Of a DNA stretch of 64,000 nt, positions 27,498 to 35,561 are shown piece by piece. The DNA comes from Photobacterium sp. SKA34 (GTDB lineage Bacteria > Pseudomonadota > Gammaproteobacteria > Enterobacterales > Vibrionaceae). Location: NCBI RefSeq assembly GCF_000153325.1, contig NZ_CH724142.1, forward strand, positions 544,618 through 608,617, given 5' to 3'. A program made the translations under genes and the position numbers. Within the stretch, counting starts at the first letter, position 1. Each line of letters starts with the position of its first letter. The notes under the pieces were generated by a model. That model was not told where the DNA came from and did no database searches. It saw nothing but the letters and a program-made list of their open reading frames with translations.

Positions 27498-28892
27498 TTA
27501 CGCGGTCATAGAAGAGGATTCTATGTCATCATTAACAAGATTTTTTAACCACTTACGTCCATAAATACGATAAGTTGTCAGTCCAACTTTTACTACTTCT
27601 TCTGCCAATATTGCAACAAGCACCCAATGTAGGGGCCAGCCTAAAACAATACCCGTGAGTATGGCTAAAGGAATACCTATTACCCATTGGCCGAATAAAT
27701 CGATAAAAATACTGTATTTGATGTCGCCACCACTACGTAATACCCCACCAATGCCCACCATATTGAATACTTTTAAGAACATACCTAACGCCATCACTAA
27801 GGTAACATTCAGCGACATTTCAAGGTTCGGTGCTTGAGCCTTTGCCAACCACTCCCCAACAAGCCCACTCGATAGCCAAATAGACACACCAAGCACAAAA
27901 GCGATAGACACACTCAAAGCTAAAAAGAACCACGACTGATGAAACGCTCGTTGATAATTTTCAGCGCCTAATTCGTGCCCCAAAATCGTTGATGCAGCAA
28001 CAGCAAAACCAATAAAAGCAGAGATCAATACCGCTTCTATTGGCGATAGTAAGCTAATGATGGCAAGCTCTGTCACACCTAATTTGGCAAAAATAACACT
28101 ATAAACAAGTATTCCCATTGCCCATGCACCGTCATGAACAATCATAGGCCAAGCGACATTAAAATAACGCTTCCTTGCCTTAGCGTTACTTGCTGGCTCT
28201 ATATCTTCTTGTGTTGGCAATACTTTTTTATAGGCTTTATAAGTAATAAACAGCAAAATAACTGTTTGTGCACCACGTGAAATCGTTGTCCCCAGCGCGG
28301 CACCAGCAACACCCATTTCAGGAAAACCATATAATCCAAAAATTAATAGCGCATTAAGTACGCCATTAATAATGACAGCCACCAGCCCAACATACGTTGG
28401 CATTTTAGCTTCACCTACCGCACGTAAAGCAGATTCAAGCGGTACAACAATTGCTGTAAAAATAATGCTCCAGCCGCAGACATACAAATAATCACGTGCA
28501 TAGTGAATAAAATCGGCTTGATCATTAACCAAAGAAACAATTTGATCAGGAAAAACACGGTATGCCACAGCAAAAGGTAAAGTTAGAAAGATTGCGCATA
28601 CCCAAGATTGTAACAAGGTGCGCCTTACCCCTTCCATTTTCCCTGCGCCAAAATATTGTGCCGCGAGTACACCAACAGCTCCACTGACACCCACAACAAG
28701 CAATAAATTAAAGAAAAATATCCGATTACCAATACCTACGGCGGCAACTTGCGACTCACCGAGTTTAGAAACCATGATGACATCGACTAAACCAAGTAGT
28801 GAAAACAACATTGATTGCATTGATACTGGCAACGCTAGACGCCATGTTTTTTGCCAAAATGTTTTATCTGCTGAGTATCGCCAGTGTTGCAT
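27498..28892 (-). CDS. MATE-family multidrug/metabolite exporter
   Basis: This 464-residue inner-membrane protein has about twelve hydrophobic segments in two related halves, as in MATE transporters, which export organic cations or metabolites in exchange for Na+ or H+. Typical features are the start of the first helix (LALPVSMQSMLFSLLGLVDVIMVSKLG), the VAAVGIGNR turn and a second-half GAENYQRAFH. I chose the ATG at 28892 because AGGTGG precedes it closely; a GTG three codons earlier is less likely. The gene is divergent from an AraC-type regulator with 125 bases between the two starts, so that regulator may control it. The substrate is unknown. Confidence 0.9.
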   Translation of the reverse strand: MQHWRYSADKTFWQKTWRLALPVSMQSMLFSLLGLVDVIMVSKLGESQVAAVGIGNRIFFFNLLLVVGVSGAVGVLAAQYFGAGKMEGVRRTLLQSWVCAIFLTLPFAVAYRVFPDQIVSLVNDQADFIHYARDYLYVCGWSIIFTAIVVPLESALRAVGEAKMPTYVGLVAVIINGVLNALLIFGLYGFPEMGVAGAALGTTISRGAQTVILLFITYKAYKKVLPTQEDIEPASNAKARKRYFNVAWPMIVHDGAWAMGILVYSVIFAKLGVTELAIISLLSPIEAVLISAFIGFAVAASTILGHELGAENYQRAFHQSWFFLALSVSIAFVLGVSIWLSSGLVGEWLAKAQAPNLEMSLNVTLVMALGMFLKVFNMVGIGGVLRSGGDIKYSIFIDLFGQWVIGIPLAILTGIVLGWPLHWVLVAILAEEVVKVGLTTYRIYGRKWLKNLVNDDIESSSMTA

Positions 28893-29017
28893 GACCGCCA
28901 CCTATTTATTATTTTCTTACTGTGAAGCAGATCATACCTATGTTTAATCAAACACGTTTATTCTAAGCAATCAAAAAACTTTGCCAAACTATCATTTTTT
29001 AATTTTGGAGTTCTGTA

Positions 29018-29878
29018 ATGGCGTATATTGATAATTTTACTATTTCGCCAAAATGCCAATCTATCATTATTGATCAAGTACAATCGATTGAACTTGAAAA
29101 GCAAAAAATTCTTCAATGTGGCATTAATTATGGCAAAGAGGCATTCAGTATTTATCGAAGAAGCCCAGACATGTATATGCTGCTTTATACGACGGGTGGA
29201 AAGGGATTATTGAAAACACCAGACGATGAATGGGCATTAGAAACAGGCAGTGTTATTTATGTACCACCCAGTTATGAAAATGGCTTTTTTATCAACCCAG
29301 ACGATAACCCGGACCTTATTTGGGATGTTGCATGGATAATGCTTGAGAAACATAAGTGTTGGGATGAGAGCTTACCTCATGATATTACCTATCAAGATTC
29401 ACAATCAGGCTCATTACTATTTAAAACTATCATTTGTTTAAGTGAATCTTTAAGTTTCAATTATCCATTGGGAGATGCGCTATGTAAGGGTATTACCGAA
29501 CAAATTTGTTTATTGGTGAATACCCAAACCGCCTCTCACTCCCCTAAAGCACTTACCCGTTTAGAACATGTTTACCAGCAAACGAAAAGTCAGTTACACC
29601 ACCCATGGCAAGTCTCCGATCTTGCAGCCTTATATCCATGCTCTGAGCCGCATTTTCATCGATTATGCCAACAATATTACCAACAATCTCCCATAGCCTA
29701 TTTAACTCAAATTCGAATGGAACATGCTGCTGGGTTACTGACTACTACCAATTGGCCGATTCAACATATTAGTGACTTATGTGGTTACCCAAACCCAACA
29801 AATTTTAGTACTCGATTTAAAAATTGGAGTAGTTTTACGCCTCGACAATTTCGGATTCAATTTCAGCCACAACTTTAA
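29018..29878 (+). CDS. AraC-family transcriptional regulator
   Basis: This 286-residue regulator has an N-terminal cupin-like ligand-binding domain (residues about 30-150, with GKGLLKTPDDEW and SVIYVPPSYENGFF). A C-terminal AraC DNA-binding domain follows, with two helix-turn-helix motifs near residues 200-285, including the stretch from LTQIRMEHAAGLL to FSTRFKNWSSFTPRQFR. The ligand is unknown. It is transcribed away from the MATE exporter gene across a short shared promoter region, the classic arrangement of a local activator and its target. Confidence 0.9.
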   Translation: MAYIDNFTISPKCQSIIIDQVQSIELEKQKILQCGINYGKEAFSIYRRSPDMYMLLYTTGGKGLLKTPDDEWALETGSVIYVPPSYENGFFINPDDNPDLIWDVAWIMLEKHKCWDESLPHDITYQDSQSGSLLFKTIICLSESLSFNYPLGDALCKGITEQICLLVNTQTASHSPKALTRLEHVYQQTKSQLHHPWQVSDLAALYPCSEPHFHRLCQQYYQQSPIAYLTQIRMEHAAGLLTTTNWPIQHISDLCGYPNPTNFSTRFKNWSSFTPRQFRIQFQPQL

Positions 29879-30006
29879 AAACCAAATTACTTCGCATAAT
29901 TAAATAATTTTTCTCTCTAAGGTGTTATCAGTTAAGCTAGTAAAAAAACAAAGTGATGATTAGTCTTATTAGATATAAACGCCTTTAACGATGAAAGGAT
30001 CACCAG

Positions 30007-30981
30007 ATGCAAAACTGCTTTACATATAGTTATCAACTTGATGCGAGTAATGGCGCTTCACCGCTCTCACTTGATCAAATAAATAACTGGAGCAGTAATA
30101 ATGGGCTAATGTGGGTGCATTTAGACTATACTGATGAAAATGCACTAGCATGGATTAACAATAGCCATTTGCCAGATGTAGAAAAAGAAGCCCTTACTAC
30201 TCAGCGTATTCGCCCTCGTTTAAATCAAACGAAAGAAGGTTTTTTCTTGTCATTACGAGGAATAGATTTAGATTCGGATAATCAATCAGACCAACCATCA
30301 GAAATGGTCTCTATTCGAGGTTACTATACACACAACACCATTATCACCACCTCAGATCGTCCTGTTAGAGCACTTGATCGAGTCGCGGCACATATTAATG
30401 GTGGCTTTGGGCCCAAAACCATTGGCGCATTCATTCTCTGTCTTTGCGATCACCTTACGAGCCATAAAATAGAAGTGATTGATTCCCTCGATGACAAGTT
30501 AACCCACCTTGAAGATCAGGTAATGAATAATAGTGATGACAACCTCCGCAATAACATTGCGCAATTAAGACGAGAAACGGTTTATCTTCGTCGCTATGTC
30601 AGTCCACAACGTGATGCAATCGCTAAATTACTCACTATTGATACTCCACTACTCTCACTATCAGACAAGCAAAAAATACATGAAGTAAATGAAAAATTAC
30701 TCCATGTCATCGATGACTTAAACGCGATTCGTGAACGTGCCAATGTGACACAAGAAGAATTAATGAGCTTACAATCTGAGGCATTAAACCAGCGTTTATA
30801 TTTTCTTTCATTAATTACAACCATATTTTTACCTCTAGGTTTTTTAACTGGTTTACTGGGTGTTAATTTAGGAGGTATTCCTGGTTCACAAAATCATTGG
30901 GCATTTTATATATTCTGTAGCCTCTTATTCGGTGTATTAATTCTTCAACTTATCCTTTTTTATCGTAGAAAATGGATATAA
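30007..30981 (+). CDS. zntB: Zinc transporter ZntB (CorA superfamily)
   Basis: This 324-residue protein has a long soluble N-terminal domain and two C-terminal membrane helices. The loop after the first helix reads GVNLGGIPG, which marks the ZntB branch in place of the GMN of CorA magnesium channels. ZntB moves Zn2+ across the inner membrane and is known as a proton-coupled importer in E. coli; earlier work described export. AAGGA precedes the ATG. It is a single gene; the next gene, a TerB-like protein, is 120 bases downstream. Confidence 0.9.
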   Translation: MQNCFTYSYQLDASNGASPLSLDQINNWSSNNGLMWVHLDYTDENALAWINNSHLPDVEKEALTTQRIRPRLNQTKEGFFLSLRGIDLDSDNQSDQPSEMVSIRGYYTHNTIITTSDRPVRALDRVAAHINGGFGPKTIGAFILCLCDHLTSHKIEVIDSLDDKLTHLEDQVMNNSDDNLRNNIAQLRRETVYLRRYVSPQRDAIAKLLTIDTPLLSLSDKQKIHEVNEKLLHVIDDLNAIRERANVTQEELMSLQSEALNQRLYFLSLITTIFLPLGFLTGLLGVNLGGIPGSQNHWAFYIFCSLLFGVLILQLILFYRRKWI

Positions 30982-31101
30982 ATAATTTAAAAAAATAAAT
31001 TGATTACATATATGTAATCCAATATTGTTATTTTTAATGTTGATTTATTGAAGATATTATTAATATTATTAATTTAAACTAGGAAAATAATAAGGACAAT
31101 A

Positions 31102-31557
31102 ATGTTCAAATCGCTACGTACACTATTTCGGCAATTGACGAATGATCCTAATAGTAATGAAGCCGTTGATACTCCGACGCTTCATTTAGCTATGGCTTCT
31201 TTATTATGTGAAGTAGCTATTGCCGACCACGATAAGGATCCACGAGAAGAGCAAGCTAAAATTCAACTTCTAATGAAATTACTTGAAATTGATGAAGTTA
31301 CATCAAAACAATTACTTGAGAAAGCTCAGCAACAAGCAGAAACTTCTGTTTCTCTTTATGATTTCACTAATAAATTGCGTTCACTTGAGCAACCAGAACG
31401 CTATCAATTAGTTGAAGCTATGTGGCAAGTTGCCTACGCTGATGGTGTGATTGACCCACAAGAAGAAGCAGTGATTCGTCAAGTTTCTGATTTAATATAT
31501 TTAGATCATTCTGCGTTTATAAAAGCCAAACTCAACGCTAAAAATACCACTAGCTAA
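31102..31557 (+). CDS. TerB-like protein
   Basis: This 151-residue cytoplasmic protein has the TerB/DjlA-N fold, two helix bundles each with an A-D-G/H-x-x-D/E metal-type loop: ALLCEVAIADHDKDPREE at about residues 34-51 and VAYADGVIDPQEEAVI at about 112-127. TerB proteins are acidic, bind metal and occur in tellurite-resistance and stress clusters; this stand-alone form has no assigned job. Nothing else from a ter cluster is nearby. A terminator follows at once. Confidence 0.82.
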   Translation: MFKSLRTLFRQLTNDPNSNEAVDTPTLHLAMASLLCEVAIADHDKDPREEQAKIQLLMKLLEIDEVTSKQLLEKAQQQAETSVSLYDFTNKLRSLEQPERYQLVEAMWQVAYADGVIDPQEEAVIRQVSDLIYLDHSAFIKAKLNAKNTTS

Positions 31558-31564
31558 CCTATTT

Positions 31565-31592
31565 AAGAGCTATGACCATAGCTCTTTTCTTT
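31565..31592 (+). terminator. Terminator after the TerB-like gene
   Basis: AAGAGCTATG pairs with CATAGCTCTT almost without a loop and runs into a T-rich stretch, eight bases after the stop codon. Confidence 0.8.
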
Positions 31593-31756
31593 ATTAGTCC
31601 TTTCTTGATAGTTTTAATATCAACACCTATCCTATATAGAGAGTGCAAACTTAACATATTCTAATATTTATGCATCTCTACATGTTTTACTAGACAATTA
31701 AAGCAATCATTTAATAGGCAATGTTTAATAACACAATTAAGTTATTAACAGGGAGT

Positions 31757-31798
31757 CACAAATGGCTAATATAACCATTTGTGCTTTTTATTTTGAGA
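31757..31798 (+). terminator. Terminator-like hairpin upstream of the LruC gene
   Basis: CACAAATGG pairs perfectly with CCATTTGTG around a nine-base loop, followed by CTTTTTATTTT. No gene end is near, so it may end a short untranslated transcript, possibly a small RNA, in the 31593-32048 gap. The gap holds no supported reading frame. Confidence 0.6.
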
Positions 31799-31800
31799 AA

Positions 31801-31832
31801 AGACAGGTGTAAATATATAGACACTCCTGTCT
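31801..31832. repeat. Second hairpin upstream of the LruC gene
   Basis: AGACAGGTGT pairs with ACACTCCTGTCT with a two-base bulge around AAATATATAG. It follows the previous hairpin by only a few bases and lies about 220 bases before the LruC start codon. Its role is unknown. Confidence 0.45.
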
Positions 31833-32048
31833 ACATTATATTTTTATATTGATACTTATTTTTGTAAGTTCGCTATATGCTACAAACTATGGAAAAGTAT
31901 TAAAAACTTTCCATTTATAATCATATAGATATAAACACTGATATTTCCGCCTTATTAAATATTTGTTGGCTTGAAACTTGTACATTTTATCAATGATGAA
32001 CAAAACAATGAATGTCCATAAGTATTTTAAACTGAGTGAGGCAAAGAT

Positions 32049-34238
32049 ATGAAGTGTTTACGACACTCTTTACTAGCATGCTCGTTAGCCTTTGTTTCTA
32101 GCTCGGCCTACAGCATCATCCCCCACGCTTTTACGGATAACGGGGGGTGTCCTAGCGATGCCTTCCTTTTCCAAGGTAACCCAACAGTTGTGTATCAAAT
32201 GGATTTATCTTCTGGTTTTTATCAATTATCAGATACGATGGCTTCCTCCATCAATGCTGTAGGTTTTAATGAATCGGACAGATACATCTATGGATACGAT
32301 ACGACTAATCTTGAAGTAGTACGTATAAACCAGTTGTTTGACTTTGAAAATGTTTCTATAAGTGGTTTAGATACATCAGTTAGTTATCCAACTGGTGATG
32401 TTTATAACAATAAATACTACCTCTATAAGAAAACTGTAGGTATGTATGAGGTTGATTTAACGACATTCACAGCCACATTAGTGATGACCTCAGGTAACGC
32501 TACATTAAACCTGACTGACATGGCATTTCACCCAAATGTAGCTGGTCGATTATTTGCGGTCGATAATACCAATAAAAAACTCTATGAAATTACCAATTAT
32601 ACCGTAGAAAATGGAGCTACATTCACTGAAATAGGTGACACTGGTGTTTCGGGTACATCAACATTCGGAGCGCAATATTTTGATTCTAATGGGTTCATGT
32701 ACTTAAGCCGAAATCAAGATGGCTTAGTATATCAAGTTGATCTTAGTGATTTATCAAGCATCACATCGACAGCGGTTCAATTTTCAGGGGGGCCAGTTTC
32801 AGGACTTAACGACGGTGCCCGCTGTGCTAACGCGCCAATTGTCGCAGAAGCTACTGACTTTGGTGATGCTCCCGATTCTTATAAAACATCACTATCCACT
32901 AATGGTGCTCGTCACTACAACATTTCCGGTGTTAATTACTTCTTCGGACCTTCTGTTGATACCGAGGGTGATGCATTGGTGTCTCCAAGCTCTGATGATG
33001 CTGATGGATCTAATGATGAGGATGGTGTTTCTTTCCCTGTTAACTTTAAACAAGGTTCTGACGCCTTAATTAATCTAACCATTGGTGGTGCTGCTTCTGG
33101 ATTTGTTAACGCCTGGTTTGATTGGAACAATAATGGTGAGTTCGATGAAGCAACAGAGCACGCTATAAACGATGAATTCCTCAATGCGGGTGATGGTGTT
33201 ACTCCAGCTAGTCACACCTTAAAAGTAAGAGTCCCAGATGATGCTACCACAGGTCAAATTTGGGCTCGTTTCCGTATATCGAAAGATGCTGGCACACTTG
33301 CATTTGGTGGTGTCTCTTATGGTGAGGTTGAAGATCATCAAGTCACAATCGATGCTCAGCCTGTCACTCATACATGGTATCCAACATCAAGCACATGGGT
33401 AACTCTGGCATTCGAAGATGACTGGCCAGAAGAAGGTGATTTTGATTTTAATGATATCACGATGTTTTACCGTGTAGATAAAGTGGCTGACAGTAATGGT
33501 GACATCCTTCGTTACGATATTTACGGTAGTTTACAAGCTTACGGTGCAGACTTTGCCAATGGTTTTGCTGTTAAAATAGATGGTATTGCTGCTGGTGCCG
33601 TTGATTCAGCAAGAACAAAGCTTGTTATTAACGGGGCTACTCAACATACAACTCAAATCCTTGAGTCTGGAACTACTGATGTAGTTGCTATTATCAGTAA
33701 TAACCTGAAAACTGAAATATCAACGCCAGCTTGTACAGGTGCTCTCGGTCCATATTATCGCGTATGGACAGGATGTACAGATGACGCCGCAGATCAATTT
33801 GTATTTGAGGCAAGTATTCCATTCACGACTCCACTCGATCCAAGTACAGTACCAAGTATGCCACTTAACCCATTCATCTTTGGTACACCAGGTATTGACC
33901 ACGGTGATGGTCTTCGTTCTTCTGATGGACGTGCCATTGAAATTCACTTGAAAAACTATGATGTTACCAGCAAAGCGAACACCACTTATTTTAGTACCGA
34001 GCAAGATACTTCGGTTTACGTTGATGGTGACTGCCCAGGATCAAGTTGTGATACTTACCACAATACCAACGGGGTACCATGGGCAGTAGTTATTGACGCA
34101 GAATGGGATCACCCAAGCGAAGGCTCTAATATTTTAGATGCATATCCTGATCTATCTGGCTTTGCTACATCTGGTGGCTCAACTAATACTGACTGGCATG
34201 ATAGAAATAATGCTGTTGTCAGCAAACTATTCGAATAA
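32049..34238 (+). CDS. Exported LruC-domain protein with GEVED domain
   Basis: This 729-residue protein has a signal peptide (cleavage near residue 22, after SSAYS). Residues 25-275 are a repeat-rich beta domain resembling DUF6923, with blocks such as YQVDLSDLS. Residues 275-440 carry an aspartate-rich stretch and the GEVED motif (YGEVEDHQV), preceded by NAWFDWNNNGEFDE, which looks like a calcium-type loop. From about 445 to the end is an LruC domain (FEDDWPEEGDFDFNDITMFYR). The family is exported or surface-located in marine gammaproteobacteria and Bacteroidetes, without a proven function. Two related lipoprotein genes follow on the same strand, the first after 18 bases, suggesting one operon. 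Confidence 0.85.
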   Translation: MKCLRHSLLACSLAFVSSSAYSIIPHAFTDNGGCPSDAFLFQGNPTVVYQMDLSSGFYQLSDTMASSINAVGFNESDRYIYGYDTTNLEVVRINQLFDFENVSISGLDTSVSYPTGDVYNNKYYLYKKTVGMYEVDLTTFTATLVMTSGNATLNLTDMAFHPNVAGRLFAVDNTNKKLYEITNYTVENGATFTEIGDTGVSGTSTFGAQYFDSNGFMYLSRNQDGLVYQVDLSDLSSITSTAVQFSGGPVSGLNDGARCANAPIVAEATDFGDAPDSYKTSLSTNGARHYNISGVNYFFGPSVDTEGDALVSPSSDDADGSNDEDGVSFPVNFKQGSDALINLTIGGAASGFVNAWFDWNNNGEFDEATEHAINDEFLNAGDGVTPASHTLKVRVPDDATTGQIWARFRISKDAGTLAFGGVSYGEVEDHQVTIDAQPVTHTWYPTSSTWVTLAFEDDWPEEGDFDFNDITMFYRVDKVADSNGDILRYDIYGSLQAYGADFANGFAVKIDGIAAGAVDSARTKLVINGATQHTTQILESGTTDVVAIISNNLKTEISTPACTGALGPYYRVWTGCTDDAADQFVFEASIPFTTPLDPSTVPSMPLNPFIFGTPGIDHGDGLRSSDGRAIEIHLKNYDVTSKANTTYFSTEQDTSVYVDGDCPGSSCDTYHNTNGVPWAVVIDAEWDHPSEGSNILDAYPDLSGFATSGGSTNTDWHDRNNAVVSKLFE

Positions 34239-34256
34239 TGGCGAGGAGTATTAATG

Positions 34257-34745
34257 ATGAAAAGTTTATATGTAACGCTTTTTAGTGCTGCTCTCTTATT
34301 CGGCTGCGGCGGTGGTGGTGGTGGAGATGATGCCGCAAGTGCAGACGCTCCTGCTGCCGCATCACCGGCTCCGGCTTCACCAGCCACACCGGTTGAAACG
34401 GTACCAGATGTGGGTACTGCGAAATTTGAGGATCTAGTTATTCCTGATGGATTTGATTTGATAACCACATATGATATGCCAATTAGCATAGATTTAGATA
34501 CTTCGGAGCCAATGAGCTTAAGTATCTACAGTGATTTCAATATCGCTGATGATGGAACTATCATGCCTATTGCAGGTAGTCGAATTATCTCAGGTCAAAT
34601 TGCTAACGGCGATTTTAGTGGTGTGATTGCAGCGACGGGATCTCTCAAGAACTTACTAATTGAAGCTTGGTATCCCGATCCAAACATACCACCGTTTCAA
34701 ACCGTCGTGCCAGTAAATGCTGATGGCATAAATATTAGCAACTAA
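34257..34745 (+). CDS. Lipoprotein paired with the LruC protein (paralogue 1)
   Basis: This 162-residue lipoprotein has a signal with lipobox LLFGC at about residues 14-18, then a Gly run and an Ala/Pro-rich linker. The C-terminal domain from about residue 55 begins FEDLVIPDGFDLITTYDMPI and has the later blocks PIAGSRIISGQI and GDFSGVIAATGS. The same domain recurs in the next gene, so the two are tandem paralogues. I chose ATG 34257; ATG 34254 is one codon earlier and fits equally well. It follows the LruC gene closely and is probably cotranscribed. The function is unknown; an outer-membrane anchor for a surface fibre or adhesin is a guess. Confidence 0.75.
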   Translation: MKSLYVTLFSAALLFGCGGGGGGDDAASADAPAAASPAPASPATPVETVPDVGTAKFEDLVIPDGFDLITTYDMPISIDLDTSEPMSLSIYSDFNIADDGTIMPIAGSRIISGQIANGDFSGVIAATGSLKNLLIEAWYPDPNIPPFQTVVPVNADGINISN

Positions 34746-34814
34746 CATAAGACAAAATCGGCTTATACAGTTCTCACTAGAAACCGTGCTGTATAGGCCG
34801 ATAATATCTCTGTA

Positions 34815-35525
34815 ATGAAACCTGTATTGACAATATCTTTCGTATGTTTTCTATTTACTCAAATTGCTTGTAATGGTCAAGATGCTGCCGAACAAAGTCG
34901 TACTCCTGAAAGCTCGACTGTGGATATCGAACCAAGTAGTGAAGACACTCTATTACCCATAGAACCATTACCAACAACGACGCCTGATAGTGATAAAAGT
35001 GACACGAATAGTGACGTTGAGACAATTATTGAACCAGAATTAGAGCAGGATACATTAACTATAAATCCAGTAGATGAGAACAACGAGCAACGTGAATTTG
35101 ATGAACCCAATATAACCCTACCTGAACCTGAACCTGAACCTGAACCTGAACCTGAAAAGCCTACGCTACCAGCGTCACCTGGTGCAAACAATAATTGGAG
35201 CGATTTAGTTGTTCCTGACGATTTTGATTTCAACACTTCTTACGATATGGCAATCACCATCAATTTAAAAACAACAGAAACATTGAGTATCGCTATCTAC
35301 CATGACTTCAATAAAATAGAACCTGGTTACATTATTCCAATTGCTGGGAGTAAACTTGTCTCTGGCACAATTTCGAATGGCAATTTTAGTGGTACAATAA
35401 GAGTCACGGGCTCAATGACTTCAGTTTTAATTCAGCTTTTTAACCATAGCGGTAAAACACTTTTTTATCAGTCTGTCGAAGCAACTAATCCTGACGGTAT
35501 TAACATCACTGACGAAACCCCATAA
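34815..35525 (+). CDS. Lipoprotein-like protein with Pro-Glu repeat (paralogue 2)
   Basis: This 236-residue protein starts with a signal ending at a possible, imperfect lipobox (TQIAC, residue 19). A long acidic linker rich in Asp, Glu, Ser and Thr follows, then six Pro-Glu pairs near residues 103-114. The C-terminal domain (WSDLVVPDDFDFNTSYDMAI, IPIAGSKLVSGTI, NFSGTIRVTGS) matches that of the preceding lipoprotein block by block. The linker suggests the domain is held away from the membrane. The gene lies 69 bases after its paralogue, on the same strand, and the pair ends near a convergent helicase gene. The function is unknown. Confidence 0.7.
   Translation: MKPVLTISFVCFLFTQIACNGQDAAEQSRTPESSTVDIEPSSEDTLLPIEPLPTTTPDSDKSDTNSDVETIIEPELEQDTLTINPVDENNEQREFDEPNITLPEPEPEPEPEPEKPTLPASPGANNNWSDLVVPDDFDFNTSYDMAITINLKTTETLSIAIYHDFNKIEPGYIIPIAGSKLVSGTISNGNFSGTIRVTGSMTSVLIQLFNHSGKTLFYQSVEATNPDGINITDETP
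35121..35156 (+). repeat. Six tandem copies of the hexamer CCTGAA
   Basis: Six perfect copies encode the Pro-Glu run of the lipoprotein linker. Because the unit is six bases, slippage would change linker length by two residues per unit without shifting frame. Confidence 0.95.
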
Positions 35526-35561
35526 TCATATATTTGGGACTAAAGTAAATTCTTTAAAGAT

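Noticed and set aside
31102..31557. A tellurite-resistance cluster around the TerB-like gene
   Set aside because: No terA, terD, terE or terZ gene is nearby; the TerC-family gene at 45436 is Alx, a separate manganese-controlled gene.
35121..35156. Possible CRISPR-like array
   Set aside because: The repeats are six-base units in direct tandem with no spacers, inside a coding region.
34877..35236. A 119-codon minus-strand frame rich in Gly-Ser repeats
   Set aside because: It is the mirror of the Pro-Glu hexamer repeat and acidic linker of the lipoprotein gene on the other strand.
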